Notes: generated by a model not told the origin, from the sequence alone. A DNA stretch of 64,000 nt from Streptomyces mayonensis (GCF_018982965.1 NZ_JACBYP010000023.1:19232-83231); one strand, 5' to 3'; positions 34,312 through 43,364 are shown, counted from the stretch's first letter. Numbers and translations are program-made.

Positions 34312-35930
34312 CGGGCTGTGCTCCTCGTCGTGATGTCCTCGTTCCGCAGCTCGTGGAGGACCAGGCCGAGTCGGTCGTTACCGACTCCCGTCAGGCCCTG
34401 GCGGCGGATGATTTCGCGCAGCTGCACTCGGGTGATCGCGCCGTTGCCGTCCCGTTCGAGCAGGGCGGGAACATGGGGGCGCACCTCACGGACAAGCTGA
34501 CGCTCGGACTCACCCAGCTCGCGTGCCTGGCGCTCCGTCTGCGGAGTGCGGGACCGGGCCCGCTTGTCCTTGTTCTTCGTCCGGGACGTCCTGGTCGGCT
34601 TCCGGCGAAGCGGGACCTTGTGTCCTCGGTCCTGGGTGGTCTCGGTCCCGGACTGTGGGGCGGTCAGTCCTCGGTCCTGGGTGGTCTCGGTCCCGGACTG
34701 TGGAGCGGTCGGTCCTCGGTCCTCGATGGCCTCGGCCCCCGTCTTCGCGATGCCCGGTCCTCGATGAGGCGGGTCCTGAGCTGCTACTTCTCGTGTGCTG
34801 TGGTCGGTCCTCATGGCAGCTGCGGCTTCCGGTCCCGCGAGTTCGGTCCCGGGGACGGCACCGTCTTCACACGGTTCGGTTCCCGCGGCCGTCCCCGTTG
34901 CGTCGCTCTTGGTCCTTGTGTCGACCTCGGCTTCCGGGTCCGCCTCCTCGGGGACTGGTCCCCGCGGAGCCCTCGGTCCTCGGTCCCGGACCGGCTCGTC
35001 AGAACCGTCGGGACCGGGGACGGGGACCGGCACATTCGATGGCGGCTGTGCGGGGACCGTGGCGGCCGATGCGCTGCTGTGCGCCGGGGACCAGGGAGAA
35101 GGGAGCGGGACCGTGGCGAGCGCGAGTGCGTGTCGCCGGGCGGCGAGCTGGTCGAGCAGCTGTGCCCGCTGGAGAGGGTCGGTGCCGACCGAAGCCCTGC
35201 CGACCGCCTTCGACAGCCGTCGCGTCAGCCGTCGGCCGCGACGGCTCTGCTGCTGCTCGGGTGTGCGCTCGGCGAGGCGGGCGGCGAGGGTGACCGCACG
35301 GGCGGTGGCCCGGTCCCGGGTGATCTGCGCGGCGTCGCGTCCTCGCGCGGCGATGCCCAGGCGGGACAGCAGCCGCTCGCGTGCCTCCCGGCCCAGGACG
35401 GCGAACAGTCCGTGCGAGGCGGCACCCGGGGTGCGCAGGCGCAGTTCGATGCCCATGGCCAGGTGCCACAGCATCGCCGCCATGACCGGTCCGACGAAGG
35501 CGCGGACCGTGCCGCCGACGGGGCCGCTCTCGGCGTAGGCGGGGATCACCTGCACCGTGGTGATCACCCAGACCAGCGTGCCCGGCAGGCCGGGGGCGCC
35601 TTGGACGGCGAGGTTCTGCCGTGCCATCAGCGCGGTGGCGAATAGGGCGAGTTCGGCGGCGGCGAACATTCCGGCGCGCTCGGCGGTGCCGGCCATGTCG
35701 AGGTAGTCGGCGGCGAAGCGCCAGCTGGTGTCGGCGCTGTAGGCGGTGCAGCCCAGGGCGGCGACGGCGGCGACCTTGACCGCCGGGCCGCCGAGACGTT
35801 TCTGCGGACGGGTCCCCCGGCGCCGGATCGCCCAGGCGGTCAGCACGAGCGCGAGGGCAGCGGGCACGACGGCGGCGAGCAGGAGAGGGAGGTCCGAAGT
35901 AGCACCGAAGGCGAGGACAGGATGGGTCAT
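34308..35930 (-). CDS. DUF2637-like membrane protein with repeat-containing tail
   Basis: A 540-residue protein. The N-terminal ~180 residues have about four or five membrane helices (LLLAAVVPAALALVLTAWAI, VAAVAALGCTAYSADTSWRF, VWVITTVQVIPAYAESGPVG), like the DUF2637/Spd-type membrane proteins of Streptomyces conjugative elements. The long cytoplasmic tail is Pro/Glu/Arg-rich and includes a 15-residue tandem repeat (TAPQSGTETTQDRG). The C-terminus (VREVRPHVPALLERDGNGAI, TRVQLREIIRRQGLTGVGND) looks like a small winged-helix/DNA-binding module. ATG 35930 overlaps the WhiB-like stop. Role in plasmid spread is an inference. Confidence 0.7.
   Translation of the reverse strand: MTHPVLAFGATSDLPLLLAAVVPAALALVLTAWAIRRRGTRPQKRLGGPAVKVAAVAALGCTAYSADTSWRFAADYLDMAGTAERAGMFAAAELALFATALMARQNLAVQGAPGLPGTLVWVITTVQVIPAYAESGPVGGTVRAFVGPVMAAMLWHLAMGIELRLRTPGAASHGLFAVLGREARERLLSRLGIAARGRDAAQITRDRATARAVTLAARLAERTPEQQQSRRGRRLTRRLSKAVGRASVGTDPLQRAQLLDQLAARRHALALATVPLPSPWSPAHSSASAATVPAQPPSNVPVPVPGPDGSDEPVRDRGPRAPRGPVPEEADPEAEVDTRTKSDATGTAAGTEPCEDGAVPGTELAGPEAAAAMRTDHSTREVAAQDPPHRGPGIAKTGAEAIEDRGPTAPQSGTETTQDRGLTAPQSGTETTQDRGHKVPLRRKPTRTSRTKNKDKRARSRTPQTERQARELGESERQLVREVRPHVPALLERDGNGAITRVQLREIIRRQGLTGVGNDRLGLVLHELRNEDITTRSTAR
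34623..34757 (-). repeat. 45-bp in-frame tandem repeat (3 units)
   Basis: Units at 34623-34667, 34668-34712 and a diverged third at 34713-34757. The first two differ at only a few positions (for example GGGGCGGTCAG versus GGAGCGGTCGG). 45 bp is 15 codons, so copy-number change keeps the frame of the membrane-protein gene. Confidence 0.8.
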
Positions 35931-36568
35931 GCTGCCTTTCCGAGAGGGGCCTGCGCCGGGGCCGACGCCGCCGGGCGGCCTGTCGGCTGCTGAGTGCCGG
36001 GAGCTGCGGGCGCGGGAGTGCCCTTGGCCTTGGAGGTCTTCTTCCGCTTCTTCCTGGAGCGGGGCACGCCGTAATTGCGGTCGCGGTCGAAGACCTTGTT
36101 GGCCGCTTGCCGGAGCAGGTCGCGAGCGTGCTTGTGACTGATCTGCAGGGCGGCGGCGAGCCGGTCGGGCTGCCAGCCCCGGACGTAGGCGTGGTCGATG
36201 ACCACCTGCCGCTCGGCCTCCGTCAGGTGCACGTCGCGTCCCTGGAAGAACGCGGTCACACGCCGATAGTCCATACGCTGGTGCAGGTTGTCGTGCAGCG
36301 GGCGCCGCTCGGCTTCAGTGAGCCCGCCCCAGACGCCCTCCTTGAGGACGTTCTCCAGAGCGAAGTCCAGGCACTCGCGGCGTACGGGGCACCAGCCGCA
36401 CAGCTCCTTCGCCTCCGCGATCTCCTCATGATCCCGGGGCCCGGGGAAGAACACGGCGTCGGCGTCCTCGACGTCCATGCCGTGGCACGCACCGCGGACG
36501 TGCCAGCTGGTGTCTGCGATGGCGCGCAGGCCGGTGGCCGGCGCGTCGTGGGTGGTGATGTGGCGCAA
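35927..36568 (-). CDS. WhiB-family iron-sulfur regulator with extended C-terminus
   Basis: A 213-residue protein. TTG 36568 is chosen because it lies 7 bases after GGAGA and just before the conserved domain. The four cluster ligands are C28, C57, C60 and C66 (GACHGMD, LCGWCPVRREC), followed by GVWGG (residues 78-82). The extra ~120 residues include HLTEAERQVVIDHAYVRGWQ, then PDRLAAALQISHKHARDLLR, a sigma-4-like helix-turn-helix, and a Lys/Arg-rich tail. Such WhiB proteins with an added HTH are common in actinobacterial plasmids and phages. It probably regulates the mobilization operon. Confidence 0.88.
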   Translation of the reverse strand: MRHITTHDAPATGLRAIADTSWHVRGACHGMDVEDADAVFFPGPRDHEEIAEAKELCGWCPVRRECLDFALENVLKEGVWGGLTEAERRPLHDNLHQRMDYRRVTAFFQGRDVHLTEAERQVVIDHAYVRGWQPDRLAAALQISHKHARDLLRQAANKVFDRDRNYGVPRSRKKRKKTSKAKGTPAPAAPGTQQPTGRPAASAPAQAPLGKAA

Positions 36569-36726
36569 GGCAGATCTCCGATGTGCTGCCGCACCGGCCG
36601 GGCTAGGGCGGTACTCGGGGTGCGGCGTCGAGTGCCGGATGCGGCACAGGACGTGCACCGCAGCCGGCGCGGGACGGTGATGTTGCGGCGGTGCAGCGGA
36701 CGGGATGCACGCACCGGAGGCGCCGG

Positions 36727-37443
36727 TCAAGCCAGGGCAGGCTGCTCGGCCTGATCCGTGCGCTGAGCCTGCTGAGCGGCGGCGAGGTCGAAGCGGCCCG
36801 GGTGCGGGTCGGCGCGTGGAGTGATGGCACGTACCCCGTCGTTGGGGCCGATCCGGCGGCGCCGGCACGGCTCGCCGACCGGGGCCAGACACCACTCGCA
36901 TCGCACGCTCAGGGCATCGGGCAGCCCTTGCGCGACGGCGGCTTCGCGTGCTGCCCGGGCCGGCCGGAACGGTGCGAGGGCGGCTCGGGCGGCAGGCGGT
37001 ATGCAGGAGCCGATCTGGTCCAGCCGAGCCTGCAGCCTCGGGTTGATCCCTTCCTGGCTGCTGGTGATGGCCGGGGCCTGCGCGGGCTGCGCCATACCGG
37101 CGGCGACGGCGCGCCGGGTGCCGACCAGCTCTGCGGTCCAGGCGGCCTGGTCGTCCGGATCCGCGGACGGTGTGGGGTCCCAGTGGAGGGCCAGGCGGTT
37201 GCGCCGGTAGCTCTCCCAGGGGCGCACCACGTCGGCGGGCTGGATCTGGTACGGCGAGGCGCGGAAGTGCTGGCGGGCGGCGACGCGGGCGTCCCAGCCG
37301 TGCGGTGTGGCCATCGGCACGTCGCCGAGCAGCTCGTGCCACTGGGCGAGCTGGTCGCGGGCCTCGCCCTCGTCGGTGCGGATGCTGCGGGGGTCGAGCC
37401 GGCCGACGTAGGCCAGCAGGGCGGCGATTTCGCGGCGGTCCAT
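36727..37443 (-). CDS. zinc-finger protein of the mobilization module
   Basis: A 238-residue protein from ATG 37443. N-terminal helical region MDRREIAALLAYVGRLDPRS; middle AARQHFRASPYQIQPADVVR and SYRRNRLALHWDPTPSADPD. Near the C-terminus CEWCLAPVGEPCRRRRIGPN with a following His forms a probable zinc ribbon, as in proteins of Streptomyces integrative elements. It starts 3 bases downstream of the stop of the preceding HTH gene. Function unknown, perhaps DNA binding in replication or transfer. Confidence 0.7.
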   Translation of the reverse strand: MDRREIAALLAYVGRLDPRSIRTDEGEARDQLAQWHELLGDVPMATPHGWDARVAARQHFRASPYQIQPADVVRPWESYRRNRLALHWDPTPSADPDDQAAWTAELVGTRRAVAAGMAQPAQAPAITSSQEGINPRLQARLDQIGSCIPPAARAALAPFRPARAAREAAVAQGLPDALSVRCEWCLAPVGEPCRRRRIGPNDGVRAITPRADPHPGRFDLAAAQQAQRTDQAEQPALA

Positions 37444-37445
37444 GT

Positions 37446-38342
37446 TCAGCCCTCCGTTCCGGTCGGCTCGTCCAGGGCGGCGAGAAGGGCGGCGGTGTGC
37501 CTTTCGGCCCGTGTCATGCCACCGGGCGCGGCGGTGTTCTGGCCGGGCACGGCGTAGAGGTTCGGGCGGCTGGGGGAGTGCTCCCGGGTGATCCAGGAGC
37601 GCCAGTCGGCAGCCCAGGCTTCCGCCGGCCTTGGAGCATGGCCCGCCCGGTGGGCACGCCACTTCGCGTCGGCGGCCTGCAGGCCCTGCTCGCCGAGGCG
37701 GTCGAGGTGTCCCTGCTGGCGGGCCCAGGTGTGGGTGGCGGGGTCGACCCGCCACTCGGTAGCCGGGAGGACGGCAGCACCACCACTGCTGTACCTCCGG
37801 TTCAAATCAGGTTCACTACGGTTCTGTGTGCCGGTGGCCGGTACATCGCTGTGCCGGTGGCCGGTACGCCGCTGTGCCGGTTTCCGCCTGGACCTGCCGG
37901 TTTCCGGTACTGCCGGTTTCCGGACCCTCGCGGGGGATTCCGGCACCTCACGCGGGCGGATCCCGTACCGCTGCAGAGCCGACAGCCGGAGCTTCGCAGG
38001 GCCGTCGGCCGCGTCCGACACCGCCGTGTCACCCGCTTCCTCCCGCTGCTCTCGCAGCGCCTGTGCGACCGCTACGGCAGCGAGAGGCAGGCGGTAGACC
38101 GTGCTGCGCTGCGGGCCCACCAGGTCGTCGAGCTGTTCCAACTCGCCGGCCAGGAGCAGACGCTCGACGGCTTCGCGCACCGTGGAGACCGAGGCGCGCG
38201 TGCGCTTGGCCAGGCTGGACAGCGAGGCCCAGGAGATGCACTGCTCGTCGGCCACCCGGTCGGCGATCGACAGCAGGACCAGACGCGCGGCCCCTCGGCT
38301 GGAGCTGTGCTCCCATACCCACTCGCGGGCTTCGCTGCTCAT
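37446..38342 (-). CDS. helix-turn-helix protein, replication/transfer regulator-like
   Basis: A 298-residue protein from ATG 38342. The N-terminal winged helix reads LVLLSIADRVADEQCISWAS, then LSSLAKRTRASVSTVREAVE and RLLLAGELEQ, the layout found in plasmid replication initiators and in HTH proteins of actinomycete integrative elements. The middle is low-complexity. The C-terminal part (THTWARQQGHLDRLGEQGLQ, AWAADWRSWITREHSPSRPN) is the conserved C-terminus of that group. It is the second gene of the mobilization operon. Confidence 0.75.
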   Translation of the reverse strand: MSSEAREWVWEHSSSRGAARLVLLSIADRVADEQCISWASLSSLAKRTRASVSTVREAVERLLLAGELEQLDDLVGPQRSTVYRLPLAAVAVAQALREQREEAGDTAVSDAADGPAKLRLSALQRYGIRPREVPESPARVRKPAVPETGRSRRKPAQRRTGHRHSDVPATGTQNRSEPDLNRRYSSGGAAVLPATEWRVDPATHTWARQQGHLDRLGEQGLQAADAKWRAHRAGHAPRPAEAWAADWRSWITREHSPSRPNLYAVPGQNTAAPGGMTRAERHTAALLAALDEPTGTEG

Positions 38343-38485
38343 CGGCCACCCCCGACGAGGCGGTGGGTCCGGCGACTCGCCGGCGCCGGGGTGGTGGGGT
38401 CCGGCTCGGAGCGCTGAGGCGCCGGGGCGGAGGTGGCTGCCGCGCAGGCCAGGCGGAAGGGCCTTATGCGCAGGGCAGGAGACAT
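38339..38485 (-). CDS. 48-residue leader gene of the mobilization operon
   Basis: ATG 38485, preceded by AAGGGAG, encodes MSPALRIRPFRLACAAATSA followed by a Pro/Ser/Arg-rich part and a stop that overlaps the next start (ATGA). The good ribosome-binding site and exact 4-base overlap argue that it is translated, perhaps to couple translation of the HTH gene. The protein itself is unremarkable. Confidence 0.5.
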   Translation of the reverse strand: MSPALRIRPFRLACAAATSAPAPQRSEPDPTTPAPASRRTHRLVGGGR

Positions 38486-39819
38486 GCGATACTCCCTTGT
38501 GCAGTGTTGCCACGCTGATGCGCCCCTCGGAAGGACTCAGCGTGGTGATGGTGGGCAGTCGCCGCCCTTGCCGGGGCGGTCATGCCGTTTAGCGTTCGGC
38601 GTCCGTGAGTTACCGCTCTCGGGCGCCATCGCTGTTTCCTGGACCTTCGCGGTCCGTGCCGTGCTCTCCTCGCCTTCGCGCCGTGGGCGGGCTGCCCGGG
38701 GACGACGAACATACGCACGGACCTGCGTCAAGATCCAGACTTGGTTCTTAAACTCTGTACTAGTTGCAGAAAGTCCCCGAGTGATCACATTCCGCAGCCG
38801 AGGGCGGGTGGCTGGCCGGAGGACTTCGATCTGGGGCCGAGAGTCGGCTGCCGCGCCGATCGGGAGCGCTGTTCCGTCGCCCGGGGCGGAGGGTTAGGGG
38901 CGTTCCTCCTGGCGAAGCCGACGCCCCTGCGTCTGGAGGAGAGGTTCAGCGCGCAAAAGGGGCCGAAATCCGCCGTCCTGCAGGGCTGGAATGCCATTTG
39001 GCGCTCGGCGCCCGGCAGTTGAATCCCCTGTGAGTGTCGGCGCTGATTGTGTGGCCCTCTGTCCGCCCGGCTATTCGCACCCTTCGCGTAACGCTCGCCC
39101 TGCTGTCGGGTGCCGGTCAAGGCACTGGGGCTGGGGTGACGAACATGTGCGGGGAATGCGCCAAGACTCAGATCTTGCTGAAATGCTCTCTGCGGGGTGA
39201 AGGGGCCGCCAAAATGCGGCTCCCTCGATAGATGCGGCGAACGGGAGTGCGGGCGGCAACTCGAATCCACCGACGTCCTCACAGATGATCTTCAAAGTGC
39301 CCTCCCTCGTGTCGCCTACTGCAGCGGCTTCTTCAACCGCCCAGCCGGAGTGATCCAAGTCATATCCGACCGGGAGCACCCGCGCTGATCCAGCGAGGGC
39401 ATCACTCACGCCCCCGCGACTCGTCCCCGTGACCTGCGGTCCGTTGTATGGACGAACAGATCTTGGGCTTGGTCCGGATCATTAGTCAATGCACAGTAAA
39501 GATCACAGCGGAGTAACAAGATGTCTGCTACCGAAATGATCGCTGCGCCGTAATGCCGCTCAACTTGCCGATGCATACGCGGACTTCGCGAGCCAAGGAG
39601 CGGTGCGACGGCCGCAAGCTCTCTGCATCCATGGGGGACAAGTCGGTCAAAATGCGGTGACCGGCAATCTTCTGCCGGTCGCGCAGCGCCGCCATCGATC
39701 TATCATGCAGTGCAGGGGGCAGCACCTGATTGACATTGCATTGAGGGCTTGCACGGTTAGATCCAGATGCAATCTTGCAGGACGGGAACCGTGCAGACGA
39801 GAACTGCGAGGAACGTGGC
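38486..39819. other. 1.3-kb region without a convincing gene
   Basis: It should hold the promoter of the minus-strand mobilization operon at its left and that of the regulator at 39820 at its right (TTGACA at 39730-39735 is a possible -35 box). A minus-strand frame at 39071-39409 (LPVGYDLDHSGWAVEEAAAV, VGGFELPPALPFAASIEGAA) looks weakly protein-like, possibly a gene remnant. The AT content is higher than elsewhere in the window around 38720-38790 and 39480-39560. Confidence 0.5.
38896..38928. promoter_or_regulatory. 8-bp perfect stem-loop
   Basis: AGGGGCGT (38896-38903) pairs with ACGCCCCT (38921-38928) around a 17-base loop, in the gene-free region upstream of the mobilization operon. Could be a terminator, or part of a transfer or replication origin. 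Confidence 0.4.
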
Positions 39820-40644
39820 ATGCGCGGGGTCGTGAGGGGCGGGGGCGGGGAAGAAGGACCCACCGGGGTCGGCGCTCTACTGCGCGTCTTTAGGGCCGCC
39901 GCCAGCACCACGCTCGGCCGCCCGATCCTCCAGAGAGAAGTGGCCGACGCCCTGCATAGAAGCGAGCGATGGTACCGGGACCTTGAAAGCGGAACGATCA
40001 CCCGGACCCTCACCCGTCACGAACTTGACACCATCGGCACGTTGCTCGGACTCGATCGCGTCCAGCGACGTGCGCTGTTCCTCGTCAGCAACGGCGGGGG
40101 CCTCTCCAGCCCGGAAGCCCAAGAGCCACCACGCATCAGCGACGAACTGCGCCTCCTGCTGGACCAGCAGCCTTTCCCCGCCTACGTCATCGATGCCACC
40201 TGGAACGTCCTGGCCGTCAACACGTCGATGGCCGCCCTGTTCCCGTGGTCGACCGCCCCCGGGGCCAACCTCATGCGGTGGCTGCTCCTCAGTGCCGAAG
40301 CGCGAGACCAGCACCTGAACTGGGAGGCCGACGCGGAAGTGTGCGTGCGCATGCTCCGCGACGCGGCCGTAGACCGCCCCCACGACCCAGACCTTCAGCA
40401 GCTCATCAGCGACACCAGTCAGAATCCCGCCGTACGCGACCTGTGGACCCGTGGCGCAGCCGACTTCGCCGACCACTACGACGGCCACCTACTGCAGATG
40501 GCGCTCCCGCTCTTCGACGGCCAGGTGACCGAACTGGTCACCCATGTGCTGCAACCCGCCGGTCTTCCTGGTTGCCGCATGACAATCCTGAGCCAGCGAG
40601 CACCCCAGGAGCCAGCAGACCGGCAGGCCGTCCAAGCAATGTGA
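39820..40644 (+). CDS. XRE regulator with MmyB-like ligand domain
   Basis: A 274-residue regulator. ATG 39820 (after GAGGAACG) is preferred to an in-frame start at 39775. The HTH reads GRPILQREVADALHRSERWY, then RDLESGTITRTLTRHELDTI. The C-terminal domain has QQPFPAYVIDATWNVLAVNT and MAALFPWSTAPGANLMRWLL, the signature of the MmyB-like domain, which in structural studies of the family binds a fatty-acid-like ligand. Such regulators usually control a neighbouring dehydrogenase or redox gene, but none is adjacent here. Confidence 0.88.
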   Translation: MRGVVRGGGGEEGPTGVGALLRVFRAAASTTLGRPILQREVADALHRSERWYRDLESGTITRTLTRHELDTIGTLLGLDRVQRRALFLVSNGGGLSSPEAQEPPRISDELRLLLDQQPFPAYVIDATWNVLAVNTSMAALFPWSTAPGANLMRWLLLSAEARDQHLNWEADAEVCVRMLRDAAVDRPHDPDLQQLISDTSQNPAVRDLWTRGAADFADHYDGHLLQMALPLFDGQVTELVTHVLQPAGLPGCRMTILSQRAPQEPADRQAVQAM

Positions 40645-41043
40645 CCGGCCTCCGCCGGCGCTCGGCTATCCGCGGCCCGGTCGGGGGAATTCCTGGCGCG
40701 CGGCCCCCGCGCGGCCTCTGTCAACCCGTTGCCAGGACAACCGTGGCGACGGTCTCTCCGAGCGCCGACTGGCGTTCCACGGGACGCTGATCTCAGCTAT
40801 ATCGTATTGGCGGGTGCCAACCCCAGCAGCTCCCGCCTGTTGAACTGTCCCAACGCTCATGCGACGCATTCAACTCACAAGCCCATAGCCCGACTTCCGC
40901 AAAGTTCGGCCAGAGTGACGACAATCACCAAATTGCGTCCCGTGACAGAGGAAGAGGCTCCTGTAATGGGCCTGCGAGAGCGGCAATACTGCGTGGCAAG
41001 CGTCACCCTTCAGGGGAAGGGGAGAAGCCAATAGAATGGGCCA
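40645..41043. other. intergenic, no gene seen
   Basis: About 400 bases with only Arg/Pro-rich shadow frames. No repeat or clear promoter seen. Confidence 0.4.
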
Positions 41044-41499
41044 ATGATCATTCACGATGCGCGCGGCGGACAACTCCTCCGCGTGGGAGACCCGGGGCAA
41101 GGGGTCCACCTGCTGTTCTCCACGCCGACGCGGCCATACGGGGACGACCCTGCGCTTGATGTGACCGTACGGGCCAAGGGCGCGTGGGTGGACGTCAGCG
41201 AGTTGGTCCGGACGCTGGACGGTGACGGACTGGTGGAATTCATTTCGTCACTGGCTGACGTATCGGGCAGCTGGAGTGAACCTCGTACTTGGCGGTCCAG
41301 CGAGGGGCAATTGCAGATATCGGCACAGCGTTCGGATGGGCGCATCGTCGTGACGTGGGGGATCTGGCGAGGGATGACCGAGTCCGAAAGTGCGTGGTAC
41401 TTCGAGACTGTCACCTCCCACAGGGGCGAGGGTGAGATGCGGGAATTTTCCACAGCGTTTCAGGCTCTATTTGACGGAAAGTCAGAGGCGATTGCCTAG
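41044..41499 (+). CDS. DUF6228-like hypothetical protein
   Basis: A 151-residue protein from ATG 41044. It reads LLRVGDPGQGVHLLFSTPTR, then VDVSELVRTLDGDGLVEFIS and WGIWRGMTESESAWYFETVT. β-rich N-terminus, helical end. The pattern resembles the DUF6228 family of Streptomyces. Such small proteins often occur next to immunity-type genes, but no function is shown. Confidence 0.65.
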   Translation: MIIHDARGGQLLRVGDPGQGVHLLFSTPTRPYGDDPALDVTVRAKGAWVDVSELVRTLDGDGLVEFISSLADVSGSWSEPRTWRSSEGQLQISAQRSDGRIVVTWGIWRGMTESESAWYFETVTSHRGEGEMREFSTAFQALFDGKSEAIA

Positions 41500-41729
41500 A
41501 TGCCCACCGGTGCCCCCGGGTGTGCTGCCGCTGGAAGTGCGTGCAGCGGCAGACCGCTAGACTGGCCCATCAACCTTTGCCCGGCCATCTTGTGTTCTGA
41601 CGCCTGCCCATCCAGCGGGGGCCTATGGACGGGCGGTCGGTAGTTTGTGGGTCTAACAGCGGCTAACACAATGAGGTGGATCAGTCCTGGTTGCCGTGTC
41701 CCGGACGGGAGTTGAGCGTTCGGTCCGGT

Positions 41730-42541
41730 GTGGGAACGTCGCCGTGGATCGTGTCGGATGAGCTGTGGGACCGTGTGGCGCCGCTGCTGCCGCAGCGTGA
41801 GCGCAGGTTCCGGTATCCGGGTCGCAAGCCGTTGCCGGACCGGGCGGTGCTGTGCGGGATCTTGTACGTGCTGCACACCGGGATCCAGTGGGAGTACCTA
41901 CCCAAGGACCTCGGCTTCGGGTCGGGCATGACGTGCTGGCGCAGGTTGCGGGACTGGAACGAGGCCGGCGTCTGGCAGCGGTTGCACGAGATCCTGCTGG
42001 CCGAACTGAACGCGGCCGCACGTCTGGACTGGTCCCGCTGTGTGGTCGACTCCTCGCACATCAGGGCGCTAAAAGGGGGCAACACACGGGTCCATCGCCG
42101 GTTGACCGAGGACGAGCCGGTTCCAAGCATCACTTGATCACTGACGGACACGGCACCCCGCTCGCGGTGCTGCTGACCGGCGGCAACCGCAACGACGTCA
42201 CCCAGCTCCTGCCCCTGCTCGACGCGATCCCGCCGGTCCGCGGCCGGGTTGGTCATCCTCGCCGGAAGCCGGACTCGCTGTTCGCCGACCGCGGGTACGA
42301 CCACGACATCTACCGGGACCAGGTCCGTGCCCGCGGCATCGTGCCCGCGATCGCCCGCCGCGGCACCCTGCACGGCACCGGACTGGGCACCTACCGCTGG
42401 GTCGTGGAGAGGAGTTTTGCCTGGTTGCACGGCTTCCGTCGCCTGCGCATCCGCTGGGAACGGCGAGCCGACATCCACGAAGCGTTGCTCAAACTCGCCT
42501 GCTGCCTCATCACCCATCGGCAGCTCGGGACATTGCGCTGA
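41730..42541 (+). CDS. IS5-family transposase, two overlapping frames
   Basis: GTG 41730 starts the first frame: VSDELWDRVAPLLPQRERRF, GILYVLHTGIQWEYLPKDLG, with the first catalytic Asp in RCVVDSSHIRALKGG. The second frame holds the rest: TGPSPVDRGRAGSKHHLITD, GGNRNDVTQLLPLLD, LFADRGYDHDIYRDQ with the second Asp, and YRWVVERSFAWLHGFRRLRI with the catalytic Glu. The switch is a -1 step at CTAAAAGGGGG (42069-42079). This fits the programmed -1 frameshifting known in the IS427 group of IS5, though a lost base is also possible. Both frames together give a full-length DDE transposase. Confidence 0.88.
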
Positions 42542-42598
42542 CGCTGGAACCGCTAGGCACTCCATGGATGTCTGTGGCTCATGCCATGATCCGGCCTC

Positions 42599-43129
42599 AT
42601 GAGTGACCGATCGCTTGCGCCTGCCTGGCTGGCCTGGTGGACAGACAGAGTTTCCGGGACTCTCACGACCATGACAGGCGAGTTCGAGCGTCGGCACGGC
42701 TTCCCCCCTGGGACCAACCAGGTCCGGCCGGCCGACCACGACGATCAAGCCGCGGCTCGTACGCTCGCCCAAATCACCCCTACACCAGCTGACCTGGTCA
42801 CCTTCTACGAGAGCATCGGCGATGTCATCTGGGAGGACGTCGGCAACGGCCTCTTCCTCGATCCGGCCGGTGACGTCCTGCTGCAGCTCCAGGAGCACGG
42901 CATTGTCGACGTCGGCACGGACCAAAAGGCTCATGGCCTGGTCATGGGCTCGAATGGCGGCGGCCTGATCTACGTCGCGGGGCCCGATGGGGCCGTTTAC
43001 CGGACGCGGACGGCGTCGCTGGAGGAACCAGAGTTCGACAAGGTGGCCGATGACCTCCGAAAGTTTTTGGAGCTACTGGAGCGCTCCCTGACAAGGTTCA
43101 ACGCCGACGGTGATCCGGGATGCCTGTAA
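42599..43129 (+). CDS. SUKH (SMI1/KNR4)-like protein, IS passenger
   Basis: A 176-residue protein from ATG 42599. It reads FERRHGFPPGTNQVRPADHD, TPTPADLVTFYESIGDVIWE, then DVGNGLFLDPAGDVLLQLQE. The 'P-A-D-L-V-x-F-Y' helix followed by 'G-N-G' is typical of SUKH-superfamily proteins, which in bacteria often act as immunity proteins against polymorphic toxins. It lies inside the IS inverted repeats, so it would move with the transposase. No toxin gene is seen next to it. Confidence 0.75.
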   Translation: MSDRSLAPAWLAWWTDRVSGTLTTMTGEFERRHGFPPGTNQVRPADHDDQAAARTLAQITPTPADLVTFYESIGDVIWEDVGNGLFLDPAGDVLLQLQEHGIVDVGTDQKAHGLVMGSNGGGLIYVAGPDGAVYRTRTASLEEPEFDKVADDLRKFLELLERSLTRFNADGDPGCL

Positions 43130-43364
43130 GCGCAGGCCTCAACGCTCATTTTGTTAGCCGCTGTAAGTCGGCAGACCCGGACACCGGGGAGACCTACCGA
43201 CGCATCCTCGTCCCCAATGTTCAGGTAAGCCCACTGCTCGGCTGGGGACCGGACGGCCCCGCGCAGGCCACCCCCGTCGGTGCCCATCCGCACGTACGAG
43301 TGCGCCCTCTGGCATGTCTCCGAACAGGGGTGGGCACCGGAGGAAGCGTGTGATGTGCGAAGGG

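Larger units (their letters stand above)
41654..43166. mobile_element. IS5-family element with SUKH passenger gene
   Basis: The ends are 22-bp inverted repeats (41654-41675 and 43145-43166) matching at 20 of 22 positions, with core ACAGCGGCTAACA. The trinucleotide GTC occurs directly outside each end (41651-41653 and 43167-43169), a likely target duplication. Between the ends lie an IS5-type transposase (41730-42541) and a second gene (42599-43129) that stops 15 bases before the right end. The 1,513-bp element is therefore longer than a plain IS5 and carries cargo. Confidence 0.85.

Noticed and set aside
35927..37342. 471-residue extension of the WhiB-like frame
   Set aside because: Residues before TTG 36568 overlap the zinc-finger gene and are low-complexity; ribosome-binding site and domain begin at 36568.
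39071..39409. 112-residue minus-strand protein
   Set aside because: Partly protein-like, but no ribosome-binding site, no recognisable family and an unnatural C-terminal part; mentioned only in the region note.
40729..41034. Plus-strand 101-residue frame
   Set aside because: No ribosome-binding site and no domain; composition like neighbouring non-coding DNA.
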